DNA of 64,000 nt. It comes from Nageia nagi. Its lineage: Eukaryota; Pinophyta. A program made the translations under genes and the position numbers. Below are positions 22,501 through 31,979 of this stretch, in pieces (position 1 is the first letter of the stretch; each line of letters opens with the position of its first letter). Below the pieces are notes generated by a model. The model made no database searches, was not told the origin of the DNA, and saw nothing but the letters and a program-made list of their open reading frames with translations. The stretch spans positions 71,858,001 through 71,922,000 of the forward strand of contig JBITNC010000001.1 in assembly GCA_050084985.1 (NCBI GenBank). The letters run 5' to 3'.

Positions 22501-23470
22501 CCTTTATGTGGATGATCTTCTCATAACTGGCAATAATATTGAAATCATCTAAGAGTGCATATCCAAACTAAAGGCAACATTTGAAATGACTGATTTAGGT
22601 CTATTGCATTACTATCTTGGGATGCAAGTATACCAACATAAAGATTGTACTTATCTTAGTCAATCTAAGTATATATCAGACATCTTGCAAAAGTTTGGAA
22701 TGGAGGAGTGTAGATATGCTGCAATACCTATTTCTCTTGGAATCATTGTATCTCTGAGCTCAGATTCTTAGTTGGCTGATGCTACAACTTATAGGTAATT
22801 GATCAATAGTCTTCTGTATCTAACTATCTCTCGACCTAATATTGCCTTTGTAGTGAATCTGATGGTACGATTCATGCAAAAACCATATGTTGAACACCTC
22901 AATGCTATTAAGCAAATCTTGAGGTATGTGGTAGGGATAAAGGATCTTGCTCTTATGTATTCCAAAGTGCCCTTAATTGTTCTCTCTAGGTTCTCAAATT
23001 CTGATTATGGGGGAGATAGAGATGATAGAAAATCAACCTCTGCATATGTGTTTAGCATTGGTTCAGGTGCTATCCCTTGGGCTTCCAAGAAGCAACCTAC
23101 TGTGACTCTTTCTACCATCAAAGCTGAATATCGAGCCATGTATATTTTCACCCAAGAAGCTATTTGGCTGAGGCATATTCTAAATGAAATTAGGTATAAG
23201 CAAAATGGCCCATCTCTTATTTCTTCAGATAATCAATCAGCTATCTCTTTGGCTAAGAATCTTGTGTTCCATCAAAGAACCAAACATGTGGAAATCCAAG
23301 CCCATTTTATCAGGGAGAAGGTTCTAGATGACATCATACACTTGGAGTATTGTCCATCTACTAAAAAATCTGCTGATTTATTCACCAAGCCCCTTCCTAA
23401 AGCTCAGTTCAGCAAGCTTAGGGATTCTCTCAGGTTGGTGAAGTTGCCTTCAAGGGGGAGTGAAGTTTGA
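19554..23470 (+). pseudogene. B gag-pol polyprotein (disrupted)
   Basis: Gag begins MVETFIPKHILDGSNFDIWE (UBN2/DUF4219-type copia gag). The zinc knuckle (NCNFYGIFGHKEYDYH) has lost two cysteines. Protease keeps the active site IVDSGCTNHM near 20530. Integrase has the HHCC finger (HQQLGHINH...CERC) and a DDE core with SDNGGEY and NGVAERKN. Its first catalytic Asp is changed to Asn (HSNSMGP, near 21090). RT has LDVKSAFLNG and YVDD near 22510, both intact. RNase H has SDYGGD, KAEY and SDNQSAI. In-frame stops lie at 19791, about 19838, 20772, 21030, 21075, 21504, 21810, 22013, 22550, 22769 and 22796. A frameshift falls between 21812 and 22013. Most stops are CAA-to-TAA or TGG-to-TAG/TGA changes relative to D. 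The expected product is about 1,305 residues, a normal copia length. Confidence 0.9.
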
Positions 23471-23545
23471 ACTTTTGTTAGTGATGATAACTTCACCTCT
23501 AAGAGGCTCTTTTGTTGTTGTTATATAATATGTGTTGATTATGAT

Positions 23546-24055
23546 ATACCTCCATGGTAAGTTTGCTCTACATGACAAACTTGTTGTACATTTTTATACC
23601 TCCATGGTAAGTTTACTCTGCGTGACAAACTTGTACATTTTTATACCTCCGTGGTAAGTTTGCTCTGCGTGAAAAACTTGTTGTACATTTTATACCTCCA
23701 TGGTAAGTTTGCTCTGCATGACAAACTTGTTGTACATTTTTATACCTCTGTGGTAAGTTTGCTCTACATACAAACTTGTTGTACATTTTATACCTCCATG
23801 GTAAGTTTGCTCTGCATGACAAACTTGTTGTACATTTTTTTACCTCCATGGTAAGTTTGCTCTACATGACAAACTTGTTGTACATTTTATACCTCTATGG
23901 TAAGTTTTCTCTGCATGAGAAACTTGTACAATTTTTTGAGCATATAATTAATATACCTCCATGGTAAGTTTGCTCTACGTGATGAACTTGTTGTACATTT
24001 TATACCTCCATGGTAAGTTTGCTCTGTGTGAGAAACTTGTTGTACAATTTTTATG
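23546..24055 (+). repeat. 49-bp hairpin minisatellite in B 3' UTR
   Basis: Ten units of 46-63 bp begin atacctccatgg. Each contains AAGTTTG, a 10-nt spacer such as ctctgcatga, then CAAACTT, so each unit can form a stem of 6-8 bp in RNA. Units differ mainly in the loop (ctacatga, ctgcgtga). The array starts about 75 bp after the pol stop. D has the same array in its 3' UTR. Long minus-strand frames across it are artefacts of the repeat. Confidence 0.88.
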
Positions 24056-24520
24056 CTCTATTAATAATCAACACATGTATATATACAATAGGTGACTATG
24101 AGTGATGGGTTGGCATCTCCGTGATGACTTATAGTGCACCATTGATCAGTTATTTATAAGATGACATTATTTGATTCTCTTATTTGAATATATGATGCAT
24201 CTAACTGATTTTGTTCATGAGTTGCTTGTAGCATGCAGGATCTTCTTTAGAAATGTAGGTTACTCACCTTGTGTAAGCAAGCTCATGGAGACTCACATGT
24301 CAGCTTAAAGTTGATCGACTACTATGTACAGTGAAACCAGTTGTGGTTAATGATTGTATTGTAAACCATTTTGTCAAATGGTAATGTAGTGAGTCTCATA
24401 CTAGTTCTCAAAAAGATTCTCAAATATGTAAATGTTCTCATCTCTGCTTGTATCTCTATGGAGGAGAACTCTCTCTTACTCTCTCTCTTCTCTCTTCTAC
24501 GCTCCATCCCAATATTGCAT

Positions 24521-24530
24521 TAAGGGGGAG
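24521..24530 (+). other. Polypurine tract of B
   Basis: taagggggag directly abutting the 3' LTR; plus-strand priming site. Confidence 0.9.
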
Positions 24531-25000
24531 TGTTAGAATTTGTAATGAAATATTGTGAATATCTAAACTCCTTATAAATTCAATTAATCACTTAAAGGAT
24601 ATGTAGATACCTTAAGGGATTAATTGAATTCTTTATTATGTGTTGACTTTGACCTTACCATGGGGTTAGTTGGTAGGTTAAAGTTAGGTCATACATTTAT
24701 TGTAACCCTAACCTTACCCTTGGGTTAAAGGGAGGTGCTCAAAAGCTATAAATAGAGGGCCTCTCCTCTTGTAACATAACTAAGTTTTTGGAGTAAGATT
24801 ACTCTACTAGTTTGTGTAGGAGAGAAAGAGAATTGTTGTAAGAGGTGCATAGATTGAGAATTGAGAACTAGTTGTGGATGTACTCCCAAGGAGGGAGGAA
24901 CCACATTATATTTATGTTATCTTGTGTGAATGGTGTTATGTTGAATGATTGAGTTTTCTAGTATTGGACCTTGAGAATTAGAGTAGGTCTAATTCCTTCA
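24531..25000 (+). repeat. 3' LTR of B
   Basis: 470 bp, same termini as the 5' LTR, about 11 substitutions from it by eye. Followed by TSD ttacc. Confidence 0.93.
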
Positions 25001-25005
25001 TTACC
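25001..25005. other. Target-site duplication of B, right copy
   Basis: ttacc, identical to 16015-16019. Confidence 0.9.
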
Positions 25006-25083
25006 ATGATAGTAGAAATATTTACCATTGGAGCAAAGGTTTCCTCATAATCAACTCAGGATGTTTTGAGAGAAACCCTTAAC
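25006..25083 (-). pseudogene. Element A RT, continuation beyond B
   Basis: The minus strand corresponds to the RT segment around DYEETFAPMAKMP of B. The forward sequence ttcctcataatcaa is identical to that segment in D. It continues the frame broken at 16014 and is cut again at about 25083 where the LTR of C begins. Confidence 0.75.
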
Positions 25084-25581
25084 TAAAGGAACTAACACTT
25101 ACAAGATAATTTTTAAACAATGATGATCACATGAAAGCTCTCAATTCACATATAGCTATCACACAAAGAAATTTCACAAAGATAATGCAAGATGTAAGTG
25201 ATTCCTCCAACTAGGAGTACATCCACTAACTAGATCTCTCTTCTTAACAAATATGAACTCTTACAATCTTCCTAGTCTTTCCTCCTAACCACTATCCTAT
25301 AGCATAACTTTACTCTACAAATTGGTGTGTGATCACAAAGAAGGAGCTTTATATTTATAGGAAAAAATCCCTCTTTGGATCACCCTTTTATCTAATGTAC
25401 AAAAGCATAACATGATCATCTTTTTACCCAAGGGGCATGCTCATGACATGGAGTGTAGGATAAGTTACATTATCATATTCACTTAAATACTTAATGTATC
25501 AAATGATACCATTAAGTATTAGTGAACTTACATAGAAGATTAGTACAAAACCTTTAAAATAATGCATTATACATTCCAACA
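25084..25581 (-). repeat. 3' LTR of C
   Basis: The high edge ttccaaca (rc TGTTGGAA) is followed by the rc PPT. A palindrome spans about 25487-25521 and a TATA-like box (rc) lies near 25355. The low edge is inferred from alignment to the solo LTR at 11333-11819 and may be off by several bases. Confidence 0.75.
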
Positions 25582-25590
25582 CTCCCCCTT
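25582..25590 (-). other. Polypurine tract of C
   Basis: rc reads aagggggag adjacent to the LTR. Confidence 0.8.
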
Positions 25591-26054
25591 AATGCAATAT
25601 TGGGATAAAACAAATAAGAGAGAAGAAAGAGAGAGAGAAAGTAAGAGAGTTCTCCTCCAAATAGATACAATGAAGATTAGAATTTTTTATATATTTGTGA
25701 AGTAAAAAATATTTAGTTTGAGACTCACTACTTTTCCAAAACAATCATTAATCACAATTGATTTCAATGTACATGAAGTAGTCATCCAATTGGAAGTCAT
25801 GAAGAGTCTCCAAGAGCCTATATACTTGAGGTAAGTAACCTAAAATCTCAAGAACTTGCAAGTCATAAGTAGCTCAAATAACAAGATTTGTTAGATGCAA
25901 CATATTCATCTCATCAAGGATAGATGAATCACATAAATGCCATCATGAACTGATCAATGGTGCACTATAAGTCATCATGAAGATGCCATGCTAAAAACTC
26001 ATAATCACCTACTGTATATAAAACATGTGTTGATTATCATTACAAAATAGAACA

Positions 26055-26260
26055 TTCACATGTGAGTTCCTCACATATGGATAATTGAATACTGCTAAAA
26101 GACACATAAGAGTTCCTCACACATGGATAATTGAATAGTGCTAGATTGACCAAAAAAGAGCATGCACATACGAGTTCTTTACGTATGGATAACTAAATAG
26201 TTCCAAAATACACATAAGAGTTTCTCACATATGGATAATTGAACAGTGCTAGATTGGCCA
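26055..26260 (-). repeat. Diverged tandem units in C 3' UTR
   Basis: Four units share gagttcctcacatatggata on the forward strand. Two form clean inverted repeats: atgtgag-ttc-ctcacat near 26059 and catacg-agttcttta-cgtatg near 26168. The position corresponds to the minisatellites of B and D, but the repeat sequence differs. Confidence 0.65.
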
Positions 26261-26401
26261 ATATTTTGCATTTAAAATTTTGTACAACAAGTTCCTCATG
26301 CAAAGCAAACATACCATGAAGATGTACAACAAAATCAACACTATACAATATAAAATCCTCCTAGGGGTGAAGTCATCACAAATATGAATTCAACATAAGA
26401 A

Positions 26402-29400
26402 TTCAAACTTCACTCCCCCTTAAGGGCAACTTCACTAACCTGATAGCATCCCTAAGCTTAAAAAATTGAGCTTCTAGGAGGGGCTTGGTGAATAAATCAA
26501 CAAATTTCAAGGTGGATGGATAATACTCTAGGTGTATGATGCTATCAAAAATCTTCTTTCTGATAAAATGGGCATGGATTTTCCCATATTTTGTTCTCTA
26601 ATGGAACATAATATTCTTAGCTAAAGAAATAGCTGACTGATTATCTAAAGAGATCAAAGATGAGCCACCTTACTCATATCTAATTTCTTTCAGAAGATAC
26701 CTTAGCCAAATAGCTTCTTAGACTGCAATAAACATGGCATGGTATTCAAATTTTATAATGGAAAGATAAATAATAGGTTGCTTCTTGAAATCCAAAGAGA
26801 TAACACCTGAACCAATGCTAAACACATATGCAAAGGTTGATTTCCTATCATATTTATCTCCCCCATAGCCAGAATCTAAGAATCTAGAAAGAACAAATGA
26901 GGGCAACTTAGAATACTTGAGAGTAAGATCCTTAATCCCTACATCATACCTCAATATTTTCTTAACAACATTGAGGTGCTCAACATATGGTTTTTGCATG
27001 AATCATGCCATCAAATTCACTACAAATGCGATATCTAGCTTAGATATAATCAAATACAAAAGACTATCAATTAATTACTTGTAAACTATAGCATTAGCTA
27101 AATAATATTTGAAGCTCAAATAAATAGTGATTCTAAGGGAGACTAGGATCGTAGCATATTTACACTCCTCCATTCCAAACTTTTGCATGATGTCTAATGT
27201 ATACTTAGATTGACTGAGATAAGTACAATTCTTGTATTAATACACTTGCATTCCAATATGGTAGTGCAAGTGATCAAGATCAATCATTTCAAACATTACC
27301 TTAAGTTTAGATTTGAATGATTTCATCATTATTCTTAGTTATCAGAAGATCATACACATACAAGAGAATTAAGACTATATCTTTTCCTTGATTGAGCATA
27401 TAGAAAAACACTTGGGGAATCCAATGTCTACAAAGTAACTTGAAATATTCTTATATCAGGCTCTAGGTGCTTGTCCAAATCCATACAATGACATCTTTAG
27501 ATTGTACACAAAGGATTCTTTGCCTTCCATAATAAACCCTTCTAGTTGATTCATGAAGATTTCCATATCTAAGTCACCATTGAGAAATGCACTCTTGACA
27601 TCAAGTTGAAATAGTTTTCATCTTTAAGATGCAAAAAGAGCAAAGATAATATTCATAGTAGGCATTTTTACCATGAGAGCAAAGTTTTCCTTATAATCTA
27701 CACTGTATTTTTGAGCAAAACTTTTAGCTACTAACCTTGCCTTGTATTTCTTAATATCTCCAACTGAATTGAACTTGACCTTATAGATCCACTTATTTTC
27801 AATCACATTCTTCTCATTGAGATAAAGAACGAAGTTCTAAATTTTATTTTTCATAAGTGCCTCATACTCCACTTTCATGGCTTTCATCTAACACTCCTAC
27901 TTAGAAGCTTCTTTAAAGGTTGAAGGCTCATGTTTGTTGTAAATCTTGGCAAATAAAGATCTATTTAAAGTCTTGCTCTTTGTTACCCTTTGAGTTGAAG
28001 AGTTTTGTTCTTGAGGTGACTTACCTACATAAATATCTAATCAGCTAGGTGCAATTGAAGAGTCTTTTGGATTATCAACATCCTCATTAGAAGTAGATTC
28101 TTACAGAAGGTCATTAAAATTTACATCCTTTGAAATAAACATGGCTTTGTAAGATGGAGAGTAGATCCTATAGCCTCTATTTTGATTGTCATAACCCATA
28201 AAGATGCTTTTTCAACTCTTTTATCTAACTTTTTCTTTTTATTATAAATAATGTAAGATAATGCTTCACAATCAAACACCCTAAGGTGTGAAACATTATG
28301 TTTTCTTTGTGATCATGCCTCAAAAAGATTTTTAATCTAAACAACTTTTGTGGGACACCTATTCAAGGTGTAAATAGCAATGCTCACAGCTTCACCTCAT
28401 AAAAATTTATGAAGATTACCCAACATGCATCTAGCCATATCCATAATTATTCTATTTTTCCTTTTGACAACATCGTTCTACTAAAGAGTGTAAGAAATCA
28501 TAAACTATCTCTTGATTCCATACTTAGCACAAGAGTCATTGAACTCATTGTTGTTATATTCTCCCCCATTATTTGATCTTAACATCTTGATTTTAAAGTT
28601 AATCCAATTCTCAACAAAGGCCTTAAAAACTTAAAAACTTTCAAAATTTTCATCCTTATGCTCAGGTAGATACCTAGAGGTCATCCTACTAAAGTCATCA
28701 ATGAAGGTTAAGACATAAGATGCTCCTCCAAGCAATTTAGTCTGAAATAGACCCATCAAATCTAAATGCACAAGTTGAAGAGGTTGAGATGCTTTTGTTG
28801 CTTTATCTTTTTTAAACTTTTTTCTATGCATCTTGCTAAAAATGCAGTTCTCACATAGACCATTTGAAGGAGAAATCGAAGGCAAACCTTTCATAAGTTC
28901 TTATTCTTTCATGACTAGAATACTCTTATGGTTAAAGTGCCCTAAATGATGGTGCTAAAGATTACCTCTAGAACACACACTAAAAGCAAGACACATCTTT
29001 GATGGAATTTGATCCATAATGTAAATGTTATCTTTTATAGATTTTTTAACCAATATGGGAAGTCCTTTCTTGATGCACCAATATTGAAAGTCAAACTTAA
29101 AAGAGTACCCTTTTCTAGCAACTTGGATCATGAAGAGAAGGTTCATCCTTAACTTAGGAACATAGAGAACATTTCAAGAACCTTTCCATGAATCAACACA
29201 CTCCTAATTCCTTGTACTTTAAGGGTAGAGTTATCACCTATCACAATCGTATCTTTTCTATACTTGTGAAAGTTCTCAAACTTTTCCTTTTCAAAGCATA
29301 GGTGATTAGTGCAACCAGAGTCAACAATCCAATTAGATAAAGAGTGAGATATGGAGTAGAGCACTATAGCAAAACCAACATGAATATTCTTCTTTCCTTT

Positions 29401-29565
29401 GAAGTTCTTTACATTTTCAATTCCTTTATTTTTTTCTCTTTTGTTTTTGTAGCAATCAACTTCTTTGTGACCTTGAATGCCATAATAGTTATAATTACCA
29501 TCATATTTTTCCTTTTGATATGGATTTTTTTCTTTGCCTTTTACATCTCTGTCTAATATGATTGT
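26402..29565 (-). pseudogene. C gag-pol (partial, disrupted)
   Basis: In coding order (descending coordinates): zinc knuckle NYNYYGIQGHKEVDCYKNK near 29500 (first Cys lost), protease NWIVDSGCTNHLCF near 29330, integrase finger and core start at 28631-28894 (LDLMGLFQTK, FIDDFSRM), RT fragments around 27624-27806 (NKWIYKVKFNSVGDIKKYKA), the RT box as YVYD instead of YVDD near 27390, and RNase H at 26718-26999 (MQKPYVEHLN, SGYGGD). Many stops and frame changes occur. It is more decayed than B or D. Confidence 0.82.
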
Positions 29566-29930
29566 TGTTACCATTGGTCCTATTCTTCCTTTCAGCTACA
29601 TCATTTTGCTAAGGAGTGTAAGGGATAGTAAACTGTCTCTTGATTCCATACTTGGTACAAAAATAATTGAATTCATTGCTATTATACTCACCATTGTGAT
29701 TTTGAATTTAGACTAATTTTCTATCAAATATTTAAGCCTATCAAAGGTTTTATCCTTGTGCTCTATAAGATAACCAAATATCATCTTGCTGAAGTCATTT
29801 ATGAAGGTCAAGACATAAGAATCTACCCTAAGCGAATTAGTTAGAAACAAACCCATCAAATATGAATGCGTAAGCTAAAAAGGTCTAGTTGTAGTTGTTG
29901 CCTTATCTTTCTCAAATATATTGGCTATCA
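29566..29930 (-). pseudogene. Integrase core remnant, probably of element A
   Basis: The minus strand aligns to the integrase core of B and D from the glutamate motif (NDVAERKN, near 29590) back to the first-Asp region near 29860. It directly follows C's gag end, which is out of copia order, so it belongs to another element. It lies between A's RT and A's leader, so A is the simplest owner. Frame-disrupted. Confidence 0.7.
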
Positions 29931-30404
29931 TAAAAAATGGTTAAGCATATTTTAGAAAGGTCAAACAAATTACCTTGAACAACTTCCAAGTTCATATTCA
30001 TTACGTTATCTCTAACAATTAATGCACCATTCATAAGGGAAGTTTAAAATATATAAATTAATCACTAAGACATTTTGATCACAAGATTAGAAGCTATATA
30101 AAATCCTTCAAACAAATACCTTATTTAATATACCACAGGATAAGATTTACTTGATCATGACATCTTAACTATAGAAAACCATAATTCAACTTCTCTATAG
30201 GAACATAAAAATATAAATAATGCCAACTTGACTATGCTACAAGTCAAGATACAGATGATGGATGAAGGTAGAATTAATCTATTAACAAGGATTCAATTTT
30301 CATCAATGCATAAATACACTTCATAGTAATAGAAGTCAATTGGAATTTATCTATAATGGATAAACTTCCTACTAATAGAAGTAAAGTGGCATAAGAAAAA
30401 TCTT
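29931..30404 (-). other. Element A leader or gag-region remnant, unrecognised
   Basis: AT-rich, no protein similarity seen. It lies between the integrase remnant and the tandem repeat of A's leader. Confidence 0.4.
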
Positions 30405-30511
30405 TTCAATTATGGAGAAGGGTAAATCTTTTTAACCACTCTAAATTTTCAACCATGGAGAAGGGTGAACTGTTTTAAGTACTCCATCAAAATTTGCAAC
30501 CATGAATAAGG
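30405..30511 (-). repeat. 46-bp leader tandem repeat of A, left part
   Basis: About two diverged units (tatggagaagggt...ctactccatcaaaatttgcaac) continue at 39749 on the other side of D. The array was split by D. Confidence 0.8.
30507..30511. other. Target-site duplication of D, left copy
   Basis: taagg, identical to 39749-39753. Confidence 0.88.
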
Positions 30512-30983
30512 TGAGAGAATTAGCACTACTCTAATCTTCAAGGTCCAAGACTAGGAAACTCAATCACACAATATTCACACAAGATAACACAAGTGTAATG
30601 TGTTTCCTCCCTTCTTGGGAGTACATCCACAACTAGTATCTCAATTCTCAAGTATGCCCCTCTTACAACTATTCTCTTCCTCTCTCCTACACAAACTAGT
30701 AGAGTAATGTTACTCCAAAACTTAGATATGTTACAAGAGAAGAGGCCCTCTATTTATAGCTTGAGAGCACCTCCCTAACCTCCCTTTAACCCAAGGGTAA
30801 GGTTAGGGTTACAATAAATGTGTGACCTTACTTTAACCTACCAACTAACCCCATGGTTAGGTCAAAGTCCACACATAATAAAGAATTCAATTAATCCCTT
30901 AAGGTATCTACATATCCTTTAAGTGATTAATTGAACTTACAAGGAGTTTAGATATTCATAATATTTCATTACAAATTCTAACA
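30512..30983 (-). repeat. 3' LTR of D
   Basis: 472 bp, tgagagaatt...ttctaaca on the forward strand. TATA box (rc gctataaatagaggg) near 30747-30760. The same palindrome (ccttaaggtatctacatatc) as in B. Confidence 0.92.
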
Positions 30984-30992
30984 CTCCCCCTT
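30984..30992 (-). other. Polypurine tract of D
   Basis: rc aagggggag adjoining the LTR. Confidence 0.9.
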
Positions 30993-31458
30993 AATGCAAT
31001 ATTGGGATAGAGCGTAGAAGAAAGAAGAGAGAGAGTAAGAGAGAGTTCTCCTCCATAGAGATACAAGTGGAGATGAGAACATTTACATATTTGAGAATCT
31101 TTTTGAGAACTAGTATGAGACTCACTACATTACCATTTGACAAAATGGTTTATAATACAATCATTAACCACAACTGGTTTCACTGTACATAGTAGTCGAT
31201 CAACTTTAAGCTGATATGTGAGTCTCCATGAGCTTGCTTTCACAAGGTGAGTAACCTGCATTTCTGAAGAAGATCCTGCATGCTACAAGCAAGTCATGAA
31301 CAAAATCAGTTAGATGCATCATATATTCAAATAAAAGAATCAAATAATGCCATCTTATAAATAATTGATTAATGGTGCACTATAAGTCATCACGGAGATG
31401 CCAAGCCATCACTCATAGTCACCTATTGTATATAGACATGTGTTGATTATTAATAGAG

Positions 31459-31925
31459 CATAAAAATTGTACAATGAGTTTCTCACGTAGAGCAAACTCA
31501 CCATGGAGGTATAGAATGTACAACAAGTTCATCATGTAGAGTGAACTTACCACAAAGGTATATTAATTATATGCTCAAAAATTGTACAATAAGTTTCTCA
31601 CATAGAGCAAACTCACCATGGAGGTATAGAGCATAAAAATTGTACAACAAGTTTCTCACACAGAGCAAACTCACCACAGAGGTATAGAATGTACAACAAG
31701 TTCATCACGCAGAGCGAACTTACCATAGAGGTATATTAATTATATGCTCAAAAATTGTACAACGAGTTTCTCACGTAGAGCAAACTCACCACGGAGGTAT
31801 AAAATGTACAACAAGTTTGTCATGCAGAGCAAACTTACCACGGAGGTATAAAATAATCAACACTCTATAACAACAATTGTACAATAAGTTTGTCATATAG
31901 AGCAAACTTACCATGGAGGTCTAGA
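31459..31925 (-). repeat. Hairpin minisatellite in D 3' UTR
   Basis: Eight hairpin units in 46-70 bp periods, homologous to the array of B. In element sense, stems pair as GAGTTT/AAACTC, AAGTTC/GAACTT and AAGTTT/AAACTT, with G-T wobble versions (GAGTTT/AAACTT). The sequence changes on one arm are therefore matched on the other. Confidence 0.88.
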
Positions 31926-31979
31926 ATGTACAATCAAAAAAGGCCTCTTAGAGGTGAAGTTGTCATCACTAACAAAAGT

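Larger units (their letters stand above)
16020..25000 (+). mobile_element. Full-length copia element B (8,981 bp)
   Basis: Two 470-bp LTRs (TG...CA), a perfect 5-bp TSD, an iMet primer site and a PPT, with gag-protease-integrase-RT-RNase H in copia order. By eye the LTRs differ at about 11 positions, so insertion is fairly recent. Unusual parts are the roughly 3-kb leader before gag, which holds a prolidase gene fragment, and a hairpin minisatellite in the 3' UTR. The coding region carries several stops and one frameshift, so B cannot encode its own proteins now. Closest relative in the window is D. Confidence 0.93.
25084..29565 (-). mobile_element. Copia element C, 5'-deleted
   Basis: A 3' LTR, PPT and 3' UTR are followed by RNase H, RT, integrase, protease and the zinc-knuckle end of gag, all on the minus strand. 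The sequence changes abruptly near 29565 into integrase from another copia element, so C's 5' LTR, leader and gag N-terminus are gone. The pentamer ttaac at 25079-25083 would be its TSD but no partner exists. Its LTR is of the 11333-11819 family. Confidence 0.75.

Noticed and set aside
23613-23849. 78-codon minus-strand frame with repeated CRANLPWRYK-like motifs
   Set aside because: Antisense translation of the 49-bp minisatellite; the protein repeat only reflects the DNA repeat length and lies in a retrotransposon 3' UTR.
23546-24055. Regularly spaced repeats resembling a CRISPR array
   Set aside because: Eukaryotic copia 3' UTR. Units are contiguous with no unique spacers, and there are no cas genes.
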